Notes: generated from the sequence alone by a model not told the origin. Shown: positions 1-8,270, numbered from the stretch's first letter. The stretch: 51,005 nt of DNA from Bacteroidales bacterium (GCA_017509045.1 JAFWQP010000117.1:1-51005), one strand, 5' to 3'. A program made the numbers and translations.

Positions 1-57
1 CCACTTTGTGCCACTTTTTTTTTCTAAAAGTGGCACCCTAATTTTGGCATTTTTTTG
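1..57. repeat. Hairpin repeat module E, copy in minus orientation
   Basis: An 11-bp perfect stem (8-18 with 26-36) encloses a short T-rich loop. Its reverse complement matches 49985-50042 closely over about 55 bases, with the hairpin kept by paired substitutions (GTGCCACTTTT here, GTGCCGTTTTT there). This is seen directly. The module may act as a bidirectional terminator or belong to the composite repeat family that also occurs at 264-464. It runs to the window edge and may be longer. Confidence 0.6.
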
Positions 58-70
58 TATAACTATATTA

Positions 71-232
71 GAAGCTGTTTAAATTTAATTCAATGTTTTT
101 CTTAAAGTACATGAACGGCATCTTTTCCTTCTTTTCTCAATTACAATGGAACCCCATTGCGCAATCGAAAAGAAGAAAAAACTGCTCGTCCATGTCCATA
201 ACAAAATTCATCAATCAAATTCAAACAGCTTC
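71..232. mobile_element. MITE-like full-length imperfect palindrome with TTA flanks
   Basis: The first 20 bases (GAAGCTGTTTAAATTTAATT) and the reverse complement of the last 20 (GAAGCTGTTTGAATTTGATT) agree at 18 positions, and weaker complementarity continues to a central CAATGG/CCATTG hairpin near 144-158. The element is 162 bp, has no ORF, and is flanked on both sides by the trinucleotide TTA (68-70 and 233-235). Terminal inverted repeats, small size and a TNA-type target duplication fit a miniature element moved by an IS5-related transposase. That family assignment is inference, since no transposase is in the window. Confidence 0.55.
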
Positions 233-263
233 TTAGGCGCCCAAGAATATCACACCACAATTT

Positions 264-464
264 GACAAGCTAATCAGTTTAACCGGCAAAAATCTGTCAG
301 GCAATTTCAGGAAAACACAACACAGCGTGCCTTCGCTCTGGGTTCGCTCTGGGTTCGCTCTGGCTCCACTCTGGCTTCGCTTCCGGAGGCGAAGAAAAGC
401 ACAAGGCAATGCGGCAGCAGAGACAAGGCACAAACAAGAGAACTTTGACATATTTGCTTATTGG
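264..464 (+). repeat. Composite intergenic repeat, copy 1 (modules A-B-C-D)
   Basis: Module A (264 to about 320) is repeated at 37697-37753. Module B is five 11-bp units of the TTCGCTCTGGG type at 332-386, repeated at 22755-22809 and, in shorter or inverted form, at 37767-37799 and 49910-49964. Module C (about 376-440) begins with the palindrome TTCGCTTCCGGAGGCGAA and is almost identical to 22799-22862. Module D (441-464) contains TTTGACATATTTGC and recurs at 23119-23140. ORFs that cross it encode low-complexity R/S/E-rich peptides and are judged non-genic. Confidence 0.8.
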
Positions 465-500
465 TTGATCTAGGAACAAAAAAACGGGGGCAAGCGGGAA

Positions 501-532
501 GAAAAAAAGGGTGCCCGATTGTGGACACCCTT
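501..532 (-). terminator. Terminator of the rpsO-pnp unit
   Basis: Stem arms AAGGGTG (507-513) and CACCCTT (526-532), extended by a CCC/GG-rich inner part, lie 28 bases past the pnp stop codon. On the minus strand the hairpin is followed by a run of seven T. Confidence 0.8.
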
Positions 533-559
533 ACATGTGATGCGAATACTGTCTTGCAA

Positions 560-2866
560 TTATCTGCGACGACCACCGCCTTCGCCATCGCTGCGACGAC
601 GGGGACCGCCTTCACGACGCGGGCCATGGTCGCCATCACGACGCGGGCCATGGTCGCCATCACGGCGGGGACCACGGTCACCATCGCGGCGCGGGCCACG
701 GTCGCCATCACGACGCGGACCACGGGCGGGCTTCTCCTCCTCATAGCCCTCGGGTTTGGGCAGGAGAGCCTTGCGGCTGAGCTTAATCTTGCCGGTCTTT
801 TCGTCGATGTTGATGACTTTCACTTGGAACTCGTCGCCTTCGGAAATCAAACCGTCCAGCGTCTCGGTGCGACCCCAGTCATACTCGCTGATGTGCATCA
901 AGCCCTCTTTGCCCGGCAGGAACTCGAGGAAAGCACCAAACTCAACGATGCTGACCACCTTGGCGTCGTACACCTGACCCACCTCGGGAACAGTGCAAAT
1001 CTCCTTAATCCATTTGATGGCGGCATTGATGTCGTCCTTGTTCTGCGAAGCGACATCGACGATACCGAACTCGCCCACTTCCTCGATGTTGATGATGGTG
1101 TTGGTCTCGGACTGAATCTTCTGGATGACCTCGCCACCCTTACCGATGACGGCACCGATGAAGTCCTTAGGAATCTGAATCTGCTCGATGCGAGGCACAA
1201 AGTCCTTATAGTCGGCACGGGGTTCGGGAATGGTTTCGCAAATCTTGTCGAGGATATAGAGACGACCCTGACGAGCTTGCTCGAGAGCCTTGGCCAGCAC
1301 GTCGTAGCTCAAGCCGTCGACCTTGATATCCATCTGGCAGGCGGTGATACCGTCGCGGGTACCGCAGACCTTAAAGTCCATATCGCCCAAGTGGTCCTCA
1401 TCGCCCAAAATATCGCTCAGCACAGCCCACTTGTCGCCCTTGCTGATAAGGCCCATGGCGATACCTGCGACAGGCTTGCGGAGCTTCACACCGGCATCCA
1501 TCAGTGCCATACAGCCGGCACAGACGGTGGCCATAGAAGAGGAACCGTTACTCTCGAGGATGTCCGACACCACACGGATGGTGTAAGGGCACTCGGTTTC
1601 CGAAGGTAGCACCTCCTTGAGGGCGCGCCAAGCCAAATGGCCGTGACCCACCTCGCGGCGGCTGGTGCTGCCGGCACGTTTCACCTCGCCAGTGGCGAAG
1701 CCGGGGAAGTTGTAGTGGAGCAAGAAACGGCGCATATCCTCGATGACGGCACCGTCGATCTTTTGCTCGTCGAGCTTGGTACCCAAGGTACAGGTTGAGA
1801 GCGACTGCGTTTCACCACGGGTGAAGATGGCGCTACCGTGAGCCGAAGGCAGGTAGTCGGTTTCGCACCAGATGGGGCGAATCTCGTCGAGCTGACGGCC
1901 GTCCAAACGGGTACGCTCGGCCAGCACCATATCGCGCATAGCCTCGCGCTCGGTGTCGTGGTAATAGCGGTCGATCATAAACTTGATATCGTCGGTGAGG
2001 GTCTCCTCGGTGTAGTTGGCGTCGATAAACTCCTGCTTGATGGCGTCGAAGCCTTCTTCGCGCTGATGCTTGTTGGCGATGCCCTGCTTGCTGAAGTCGT
2101 AGCACTTCTGATAGACGGCGTCGTGGATGCGCTGGCGCAAATCCTCGTCGTTAATCTCGTGGCAGTACTCGCGCTTCTCGGTCTTGCCAGTCTCGACGGT
2201 GAGTTCGGCAAGCACCTTGCACTGCGTCTTGATAGCCTTATGGGCGGCCTTCAGGGCACCCAGCATCACATCTTCGCTCACCTCCTTCATCTCGCCTTCC
2301 ACCATCATGATGTTATCCTCGGTGGCAGCGACGATGAGGTCGAGGTCGGCACGGTCGATGTCGGCCATGGGGGTGTTGATGACATACTCGCCGTCGAGAT
2401 ACGACACACGCACCTCCGACACAGGGCCGTTAAAGGGGATATCCGACACTGCCAGAGCCGAAGCGGCAGCCAATGCGGCGAGCTGGTCGGGCATGGTGTC
2501 GTGGTCGCCAGAGATGAGGGTAATTTGCACCTGCACCTCGGCGTGGAAGTTGTCGGGGAAGAGGGGACGCAGCGCACGGTCCACCAGACGGGCAATGAGA
2601 ATCTCGTGCTCGGAGGGGCGTGCCTCGCGTTTGAAGAAACCGCCGGGGAAACGACCCATAGCGGCATACTTCTCTTGGTAATCTACGGTGAGGGGCATAA
2701 AGTCGACGTTCTCGCCCACCTCTTTCTTTGCGCATACGGTGGCTAAGAGCATCGTGTCGTTCATACGTACTACGGCGGAGCCGTCGGCCTGTTTGGCCAG
2801 TTTTCCAGTTTCAATTTCAATCATGCGGCCATCGCCGAGATCAAATCTTTTTGTGATAATGTTCAT
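560..2866 (-). CDS. pnp: Polyribonucleotide nucleotidyltransferase (PNPase)
   Basis: PNPase is a 3'-5' phosphorolytic exoribonuclease of the cytoplasm that degrades mRNA and trims structured RNAs. The 768-residue product has the family layout: two RNase PH-like domains with an all-alpha linker, a KH domain with GKGG in the GxxG loop, then an S1 domain ([19 protein letters not shown]). The start is placed at the ATG giving [14 protein letters not shown], because the 28 residues upstream in frame look non-coding and the ATG has a purine-rich stretch (AAAGGAAAAA) just ahead. The last ~65 residues are a low-complexity Arg/Gly/Asp tail with four GPRRDGD-type octapeptides and a degenerate fifth, encoded by a 24-bp tandem repeat (608-724). 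It lies downstream of rpsO, the usual order, with a terminator-like hairpin between them. Confidence 0.97.
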   Translation of the reverse strand: MNIITKRFDLGDGRMIEIETGKLAKQADGSAVVRMNDTMLLATVCAKKEVGENVDFMPLTVDYQEKYAAMGRFPGGFFKREARPSEHEILIARLVDRALRPLFPDNFHAEVQVQITLISGDHDTMPDQLAALAAASALAVSDIPFNGPVSEVRVSYLDGEYVINTPMADIDRADLDLIVAATEDNIMMVEGEMKEVSEDVMLGALKAAHKAIKTQCKVLAELTVETGKTEKREYCHEINDEDLRQRIHDAVYQKCYDFSKQGIANKHQREEGFDAIKQEFIDANYTEETLTDDIKFMIDRYYHDTEREAMRDMVLAERTRLDGRQLDEIRPIWCETDYLPSAHGSAIFTRGETQSLSTCTLGTKLDEQKIDGAVIEDMRRFLLHYNFPGFATGEVKRAGSTSRREVGHGHLAWRALKEVLPSETECPYTIRVVSDILESNGSSSMATVCAGCMALMDAGVKLRKPVAGIAMGLISKGDKWAVLSDILGDEDHLGDMDFKVCGTRDGITACQMDIKVDGLSYDVLAKALEQARQGRLYILDKICETIPEPRADYKDFVPRIEQIQIPKDFIGAVIGKGGEVIQKIQSETNTIINIEEVGEFGIVDVASQNKDDINAAIKWIKEICTVPEVGQVYDAKVVSIVEFGAFLEFLPGKEGLMHISEYDWGRTETLDGLISEGDEFQVKVINIDEKTGKIKLSRKALLPKPEGYEEEKPARGPRRDGDRGPRRDGDRGPRRDGDHGPRRDGDHGPRREGGPRRRSDGEGGGRRR
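608..724 (-). repeat. 24-bp tandem repeat in the pnp 3' end
   Basis: Four 24-bp units plus a degenerate fifth encode [16 protein letters not shown] octapeptides. The units differ mainly by R/H swaps and silent changes, which suggests slippage-driven growth of a basic RGG-like RNA-binding tail. Confidence 0.85.
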
Positions 2867-2980
2867 TTTTTCCTTTATTGTTTCTTTGTTTCCGCTACGT
2901 GCCGCACCGTGCGACACGCATCCTGGCATATCAAAACAACTACATGCCAAGTTTATATGAAAATTAATAATACCTCTTTC

Positions 2981-3011
2981 AAAAAAGCCGCCCCAGAGAA
3001 CCTAGGGCGGC
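2981..3011 (-). terminator. rpsO-pnp intergenic terminator or attenuator
   Basis: GCCGCCC (2987-2993) and GGGCGGC (3005-3011) form a seven-pair GC-only stem with an 11-base loop. On the minus strand it is followed by six T. It lies 40 bases past the rpsO stop, before pnp. No separate TAnnTTTG box is evident ahead of pnp, so pnp is probably expressed by readthrough. Confidence 0.8.
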
Positions 3012-3051
3012 CAACCATAACCAAATAAATTATGAAAAACTATTACTTTTT

Positions 3052-3321
3052 TTACTTTCTCAAGTTCAGTTTCTTGATGAGGGCACGATAACGCTCGATG
3101 TCGATGCTCTTGAGGTAGTCGAGCTGGCGACGACGCTTACCAACCAAACCCACCAGAGCGCGCTCGCTCACTTGGTCCTTCTTGTTCTTCTTCATCAACT
3201 CAGTCAAATGCTGGATTCTGTAGGTGAATAAAGCAACCTGTGCCTCAACCGAACCCGTGTCCTGAGCGTTTTTACCGTACTCGGCGAATATTTCTTCTTT
3301 TTTCTCTTTTGTCAGATACAT
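3052..3321 (-). CDS. rpsO: Small ribosomal subunit protein S15
   Basis: S15 binds 16S rRNA early in assembly of the 30S platform. The 89-residue product has the full family length and the hallmark segments DTGSVEAQVALFTYRI, LTELMKKNKKD and the basic GLVGKRRRQLDYLK, ending in LNLRK. The ATG at 3321 gives the typical start (MYLTKEKKEEIFAEYG). It is the first gene of the rpsO-pnp unit, with a clear promoter 50-80 bases upstream and a GC-rich hairpin after its stop. In other bacteria S15 represses its own mRNA; whether it does so here cannot be judged from sequence. Confidence 0.98.
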   Translation of the reverse strand: MYLTKEKKEEIFAEYGKNAQDTGSVEAQVALFTYRIQHLTELMKKNKKDQVSERALVGLVGKRRRQLDYLKSIDIERYRALIKKLNLRK

Positions 3322-3370
3322 AACTGTTTATACTGTTTTTTATCGTTCTTTGTTCTCTCGAATTCGATTG

Positions 3371-3400
3371 CAAAAATACAACTTTTTTTTCATTCGCAAA
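3371..3400 (-). promoter_or_regulatory. Promoter of rpsO-pnp
   Basis: On the minus strand TATTTTTG (3378-3371) matches the Bacteroidota -7 consensus TAnnTTTG, and TTTG (3400-3397) lies 18 nt upstream, near the -33 spacing for this phylum. The leader to the rpsO ATG would be about 40 nt. Confidence 0.7.
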
Positions 3401-3567
3401 CAATTTTTCGCCAAAAATGCACTTTTTAACTCTTATTAAGAATATGCGACCATATTCTCCAACGGGTATTTGAAAAGAATCGCCATATTCGAAGGTTGTA
3501 AGCAGGCAACATTCCCCTGGTTTATAACTTTGGAAATCTTTTTTCTATATATATGGAAAAATGATTG

Positions 3568-3575
3568 TATATTTG
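3568..3575 (+). promoter_or_regulatory. -7 box of the Na/Pi symporter-purM unit
   Basis: TATATTTG matches TAnnTTTG and lies 28 nt ahead of the chosen ATG at 3604. No clear TTTG -33 partner is visible. The box overlaps an alternative in-frame TTG at 3565, which argues against that upstream start. Confidence 0.55.
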
Positions 3576-3603
3576 CAGATTAATTTGGCATGAGAACTTT
3601 TGC

Positions 3604-5430
3604 ATGGATTTTTGGGACATAGTACTGATAATTATTAAATTTGCGGGTGCCGTGGTGGTGTTCATCTACGGCATGAAACTGATGAGCGAGGGGCTGCAGA
3701 AGGTGGCTGGTGGCAAGATGCGTAGCTTTATGGGGCAGATGAACAACCTGGCGACAGGCGAACAGAGAGCAAGCTCGCCCGTCCTGCCGAACCAAAGCGG
3801 TGCCACAAAACGCTACAACCCCTTACGCGGCATCGTCACCGGCACTGCCGTCACCGCCGCCATCCAGTCTTCGACCGCCACAACGGTAATGGTTGTCAGT
3901 TTTGTCAACTCGGGTCTGCTGACCCTTGCCGGAGCCATCGCCGTCATCATGGGCGCCAATATCGGCACCACCATCACCTCTTGGCTCATCCTCCTCGGCA
4001 TCAGTTGCAGTGCCGAAAAATTCCTCCTACCCCTTATCATCTTTGCCATAGCCTCCCCCCTCAGCCTGATGAAGGGCGACAAGGCGAAGTCGGTCAGCGA
4101 GTTTATCATCGGCTTTGGCATTTTGATGATGGGACTCCAATTCCTTCAGGACACGATACCCGACATCTGCCAGCATACCGCCATCCTAGATGCTATGCAT
4201 AGCTGGTCGAGCTGGGGTTTTGGGGCGATACCGCTATTCATCGTGGTGGGTGCCATCCTGACCATGATTATTCAGGCCTCCTCGGCCGTGATGGCCATCA
4301 CCCTCATCATGACCGCCAACGGCTGGATAGGCTTCGACATCGCCGTCGCCATCACCATAGGACAGAACATCGGCACCACCCTCACCGCCAACAACGCCGC
4401 CCGAGTGGCAAACACCGCTGGCAAAAAGGCGGCACGCGCCCACTTCGTATTCAACATGGTCGGCGCCATTCTCACACTCATCGTATTCTACCCCATACTA
4501 AACCTTATCACATACTTTACCGAACTGGTGTCAGGCAGCCCCGCCTCGTTCAACTACCTGCTGCTTCCCGTCGCCATCATGCCGCTTGCCATCACCATTT
4601 TTCACACCTTCTTCAACGTCATCAACACCGTCATCCTCTCCTTCTTCATCCCCCAATTCATCAAGATTGTGAACTGGATGGTTCCCGCCTCCTCGGAGGA
4701 CAACGAGGACGAGTTCCGCCTACGCTTTATCAGCGGCGGATTCACCAACACTGCCGAGCTGAACATTCAGGCAGCACAAAAGGAGATTGAAAGTTTCTCG
4801 AAGCGCGTGCTGCACATGTTCACCTTCCTCCCCTCGCTACGCACCGCCAAGGACGACGACGAGTTCAACAAGATAGTAGGACGTATTGAGAAATACGAAG
4901 CCATCACCGACCGCATGGAGATGGAGATATCGCAATACCTCACCAAGACCGCCGCTGGCGACCTCTCGCAAGAGGGCTCACGCCGCGTATCCTCCATGCT
5001 CCGCATTGTCGACAACCTGGAGAGTATCGGCGACACCATCTTCCAGATAGCCATGTCGCGCAAAAATAAGCGCGAGACCGCCGTCCATTTCGACCAAGGT
5101 CTCAACGACAACCTCAGCCACATGACCGACCTCGTGCAGCAGGCCCTCGACGTGATGGACCGAAACCTGAACACCGAATACGGCCACATCGACCTCAATG
5201 CCGCCTACGATGCCGAACACGCCATCAACCACTACCGCGACGTGCTGCGCTCGCGCCACCTCGACGCGCTGAAGCTAGGCGTATACAATTTCGCCGTAGG
5301 CAACGCCTACAGCAGCCTCTATGCCCTCTACGAGAAACTAGGCGACTACATCATCAACGTCTCCGAGGCCATCGACAACAGTGTCAAAGCCGCTGAGACC
5401 CTTGGCGAAAATGCCCCTAACAAAGAATAA
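3604..5430 (+). CDS. Na+/phosphate cotransporter (NptA/YjbB type) with PhoU-like tail
   Basis: This inner-membrane symporter most likely imports inorganic phosphate, or related anions, with Na+. The 608-residue product has the duplicated Na_Pi_cotrans core: a first half with AAIQSSTATTVMVVSF, a second with IIQASSAVMAITLIM and GQNIGTTLTA, and several hydrophobic helices up to about residue 360. A charged helical C-terminal domain (roughly 390-600) is like PhoU. The start is the ATG giving MDFWDIVLIIIKFAG, since the longer frame would begin at a TTG inside the promoter box. purM follows after 16 bases in the same direction, so the two are probably co-transcribed. Exact substrate is inferred from family only. 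Confidence 0.92.
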   Translation: MDFWDIVLIIIKFAGAVVVFIYGMKLMSEGLQKVAGGKMRSFMGQMNNLATGEQRASSPVLPNQSGATKRYNPLRGIVTGTAVTAAIQSSTATTVMVVSFVNSGLLTLAGAIAVIMGANIGTTITSWLILLGISCSAEKFLLPLIIFAIASPLSLMKGDKAKSVSEFIIGFGILMMGLQFLQDTIPDICQHTAILDAMHSWSSWGFGAIPLFIVVGAILTMIIQASSAVMAITLIMTANGWIGFDIAVAITIGQNIGTTLTANNAARVANTAGKKAARAHFVFNMVGAILTLIVFYPILNLITYFTELVSGSPASFNYLLLPVAIMPLAITIFHTFFNVINTVILSFFIPQFIKIVNWMVPASSEDNEDEFRLRFISGGFTNTAELNIQAAQKEIESFSKRVLHMFTFLPSLRTAKDDDEFNKIVGRIEKYEAITDRMEMEISQYLTKTAAGDLSQEGSRRVSSMLRIVDNLESIGDTIFQIAMSRKNKRETAVHFDQGLNDNLSHMTDLVQQALDVMDRNLNTEYGHIDLNAAYDAEHAINHYRDVLRSRHLDALKLGVYNFAVGNAYSSLYALYEKLGDYIINVSEAIDNSVKAAETLGENAPNKE

Positions 5431-5446
5431 AAAAACATATCCAACC

Positions 5447-6619
5447 ATGGACACACTCAAATACAACCTGCGCGGAGTTTCCGCCTCCAAAGAAGACGTT
5501 CACAACGCCATCAAGAACATCGACAAAGGCCTTTTCCCGAAAGCCTTCTGCAAAATTATTCCCGACATACTCGGTGGCGATGCCGACTATTGCAACATCA
5601 TGCACGCCGACGGTGCCGGCACCAAATCCTCCCTCGCCTACCTTTATTGGAAGGAGACTGGCGACCTCAGCGTGTGGAAAGGCATAGCCATTGATGCCGT
5701 AGTCATGAACCTCGACGACCTGCTCTGCGTCGGCGCGGTCGACAATATTCTCCTCTCCTCCACCATCGGGCGCAATAAGAACCTTGTCCCCGGCGAGGTT
5801 ATCAGCGCAGTAATCAACGGCACTGAGGAATTCCTACAGCAGATGCGCGACCTCGGCATCGGCATCTACCTCACCGGTGGCGAAACCGCCGACGTGGGCG
5901 ACCTGGTGCGCACCATCATCGTCGACTCTACCGTCACCGCCCGTATGCGTCGCGCCGACGTGGTGGATAATGCCCACATTCATGCCGGCAACGTCATTGT
6001 GGGCCTTGCCTCCTACGGCCAGGCCACCTACGAGACCGCCTACAACGGAGGCATGGGCAGCAACGGACTCACCTCCGCCCGCCACGACGTATTCTCTAAA
6101 TACTATGCCGAGCACTACCCCATGAGCTACGACCACAACCTGCCCCCCGAGGTGGTATACTGCGGCAGCCGCCGCCTCACCGACCCCACCGAGGTGCCCG
6201 GCGTGGATGCTGGTAAGATGGTCCTCTCCCCCACCCGTACCTACGCCCCCATCATCCGCCGCATACTGGACCAATACCGTCCCGCCATCAGCGGCATGAT
6301 ACACTGTAGCGGCGGTGCACAGACCAAGGTGCTACACTTCATCGACAACCTCCATGTAGTGAAAGACAACCTATTCTCCGTACCCCCGCTATTCCGCATG
6401 ATACACGACGAGAGCGGCACAGAATGGAAAGAGATGTACAAAGTATTCAACATGGGACACCGCATGGAGATATACACCGACGAGCAAACCGCCCAAGGCA
6501 TCATCGAGATATCCAAAAGCTTCAACGTCGACGCCCAGATCATCGGCCACGTAGAAGCGCACCCCACCGCCCAAGTTACCGTCACCACCGAGAACGGCAC
6601 ATTTGTCTACAACTCATAA
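5447..6619 (+). CDS. purM: Phosphoribosylformylglycinamidine cyclo-ligase (AIR synthase)
   Basis: PurM performs the ATP-dependent ring closure of FGAM to 5-aminoimidazole ribonucleotide in purine synthesis. The 390-residue protein has the nucleotide-loop signature ADGAGTKSSLAY, the GIAIDAVVMNLDDLLCVGA segment and the glycine-rich LTGGETADVGDLVRTI and CSGGAQTKVL segments. At about 390 residues it matches the longer Bacteroidota form rather than the ~345-residue E. coli form. The ATG at 5447 gives MDTLKYNLRGVSASK, which fits the family; the in-frame ATG at 5381 would overlap the upstream gene. It follows the phosphate symporter by 16 bp. No other pur gene is in the window. Confidence 0.96.
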   Translation: MDTLKYNLRGVSASKEDVHNAIKNIDKGLFPKAFCKIIPDILGGDADYCNIMHADGAGTKSSLAYLYWKETGDLSVWKGIAIDAVVMNLDDLLCVGAVDNILLSSTIGRNKNLVPGEVISAVINGTEEFLQQMRDLGIGIYLTGGETADVGDLVRTIIVDSTVTARMRRADVVDNAHIHAGNVIVGLASYGQATYETAYNGGMGSNGLTSARHDVFSKYYAEHYPMSYDHNLPPEVVYCGSRRLTDPTEVPGVDAGKMVLSPTRTYAPIIRRILDQYRPAISGMIHCSGGAQTKVLHFIDNLHVVKDNLFSVPPLFRMIHDESGTEWKEMYKVFNMGHRMEIYTDEQTAQGIIEISKSFNVDAQIIGHVEAHPTAQVTVTTENGTFVYNS

Positions 6620-6652
6620 GGTGTGCACCATTGATTCGTAATAATTTTGAAT

Positions 6653-6775
6653 GGAGTTAAAGCGGAAATTAAAATGGGAGTTAAAGCGGACAAAACTATT
6701 GACGACCTCGCATCGGTCCATTTTAACTTCCCCCCTTTAACTCCCTTTTTAACTCCCCTTTTAACTATCAATATT
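6653..6775. repeat. Iterated-word imperfect inverted repeat (GGAGTTAAA / TTTAACTCC)
   Basis: The left side carries GGAGTTAAAGCGGA twice (6653-6666, 6676-6689). After about 40 bases the right side carries the complementary word as TTTTAACTTCCC, TTTAACTCCC, TTTAACTCCCC and TTTAAC. It fills most of the purM-HIT gap and could form a branched hairpin, possibly serving as the purM transcript end. No U-run terminator is otherwise evident. Confidence 0.55.
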
Positions 6776-6817
6776 AAATTCTTAATTGTTAATTCTTAAT
6801 TTTTAATTCCCAATCCC

Positions 6818-7210
6818 ATGTCCTCCATCTTTTCCAAAATCGTAGCTGGCGAAATTCCCTGCTACAAGGTAGCCGAAACCGAAAATTGTTTCGCATTCCT
6901 CGACATCAACCCCGTGGTCCGCGGCCACGTCCTCTGCATTCCCAAGAAAGAAGTGGACTACATCTTCGACCTCGACGACAAACTCTACAACGAGCTCTTC
7001 GACTTTGCCCACCGTGTGGCACGCAGCGTGAAGCAGGTTTGCCCCTGCCGCAAAGTCGGCATGGCAGTGCTAGGTCTAGAAGTACCACACGCGCACGTGC
7101 ACCTCATCCCCATGCAGAACGAAGGCGACATGAACTTCCACCACCATGTGAAGCTCACCGACGAGGAATTTAAAGACCTCGCCGACCAACTGGCAAAGGC
7201 TTTCAAATAA
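6818..7210 (+). CDS. HIT family nucleotide-binding hydrolase
   Basis: HIT proteins of the HinT branch are cytoplasmic homodimers that hydrolyse nucleoside phosphoramidates and related adenylates. The 130-residue product starts with the usual MSSIFSKIVAGEIPCYKV, has NPVVRGHVLCIPKKE in the middle, and ends with the catalytic triad motif HAHVHL (His91, 93, 95). Just after it, NEGDMNF is typical for this branch. The ATG at 6818 fits family length. greA lies about 1.5 kb downstream on the other strand. A strong terminator follows at 7445-7471. Confidence 0.94.
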   Translation: MSSIFSKIVAGEIPCYKVAETENCFAFLDINPVVRGHVLCIPKKEVDYIFDLDDKLYNELFDFAHRVARSVKQVCPCRKVGMAVLGLEVPHAHVHLIPMQNEGDMNFHHHVKLTDEEFKDLADQLAKAFK

Positions 7211-7244
7211 GCCATACGCCACCCAGACGACAATTCATAATAAA

Positions 7245-7437
7245 CCCAAATCGGTCATTAGGCCGACTTTTCAATTAATCTTGTCTTTTTAGGTCTGTTT
7301 ATGGCAGATCAGCATTTCTTTTGGCATCTTGTCCACATCCCTGTCTCGCCGTAGCCCGCTACGACTTCGCCAGCGATGCGACCAATCTGCTCGAAAATAA
7401 ATGCCAATCTGCCATAAACCCTAACGACCAATTTGGG
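7245..7437. repeat. 193-bp element with nested inverted repeats
   Basis: Outer arms CCCAAATCGGTCATTAGG (7245-7262) and CCTAACGACCAATTTGGG (7420-7437) are complementary except at two positions. Inner arms TTTATGGCAGATCAGCATTT (7298-7317) and AAATGCCAATCTGCCATAAA (7399-7418) also differ at two. The centre holds a small CGTAG/CTACG hairpin. There is no credible ORF. It looks like a decayed small mobile element or a large RNA hairpin; 35 bases on the left between A and B have no counterpart on the right. Confidence 0.65.
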
Positions 7438-7444
7438 ATAAACA

Positions 7445-7471
7445 AGGGTGTCTTGAATGACACCCTCTTTT
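7445..7471 (+). terminator. Terminator downstream of the HIT gene
   Basis: AGGGTGTC (7445-7452) pairs with GACACCCT (7459-7466) over a six-base loop, followed by CTTTTG. It is 235 bases past the HIT stop, just beyond the inverted-repeat element. From here to 7711 there is no gene; a small CCTCTTCAGAGG hairpin at about 7500-7511 is the only other structure noticed. Confidence 0.7.
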
Positions 7472-7711
7472 GTTATACCAATACGACGCGCCTACCATCA
7501 CCTCTTCAGAGGGGAGTAAAAATCCAGTGAATGCTTACCAGAATTTTTTATATTAAGGGGACTTCTATAAATTCGTTTTATTCGTTATCATGCCTGCATG
7601 AAGAATCAGATAATAAAATCGTTAGATTCGTGCAATTCGTGTTCAAAATTAATAAATAGAAGTTACCTTAAGCATTATCCAGACGTGCCAGCACTTCAAG
7701 GAGGAATAGGG

Positions 7712-8176
7712 TCAGACCGAAGGGAGGAGACTCCAGCCGGTAAGGTGGAAAAGGAGCGTCCAGCAGAGGAAACGGAGGAATTTGCCTAGAAGCATGAAGA
7801 GCCCGCTCTTGACAGGCGAGATGCGGTAGAAGCCGAGGGCTATGGCGAAGACGTCGCCCACAAAGGGCAGCCAAGTGAGGAGCGCGAGCCATACGCCCCA
7901 GCGGTCGATGCGGTGGCGTTGCCGCTCAAGTTTCTCGCGCGAGACATGGAGCCAACGCTCAATCCACTCCCATTTACCCAGCCATCCGATGGCGAAGGAG
8001 GTGAGGCTACCGAGCCAGTTGCCCAAGGTGCCGACAAGAAGGCACGCCACAGGCGGGCATCCGGCAAGAAGAACACCGGCATAGAGCGCGTCGGAGGAGA
8101 AGGGGACGACGGTGGCGGCAAGGAAAGAGCCCAGAAAGAGGCCCAGGAGGCCGTAGGATTGGAGAAAATCGAGCAT
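7712..8176 (-). CDS. YqaA family inner-membrane protein (DedA/VTT-related)
   Basis: The protein resembles small YqaA-type membrane proteins, relatives of the DedA/SNARE-associated superfamily, whose biochemical role is unsettled. The product has about 154 residues and is largely hydrophobic: MLDFLQSYGLLGLFLGSFLAATVVPFSSD opens with the family's re-entrant-loop region, followed by LVGTLGNWLGSLTSFAIG and LLTWLPFVGDVFAIALGFYR, which carries the conserved G-D. The ATG at 8176 is chosen because the family begins at this motif; longer starts exist at 8245 (ATG) and 8263 (TTG), the last only 7 bases from the greA stop. It probably shares a transcript with greA. Confidence 0.85.
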   Translation of the reverse strand: MLDFLQSYGLLGLFLGSFLAATVVPFSSDALYAGVLLAGCPPVACLLVGTLGNWLGSLTSFAIGWLGKWEWIERWLHVSREKLERQRHRIDRWGVWLALLTWLPFVGDVFAIALGFYRISPVKSGLFMLLGKFLRFLCWTLLFHLTGWSLLPSV

Positions 8177-8270
8177 ACGAGGTGATGATAGGAAGAATGC
8201 ATGAAAGCGGCGGAGAAGGGCGTTTCCGTCCCTCGTCCGCCGCATAGGGTAGTCGATATGCAACGCGGCA

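Noticed and set aside
461-1609. 382-codon plus-strand frame opposite pnp
   Set aside because: The pnp reading is unambiguous and this frame is only its mirror.
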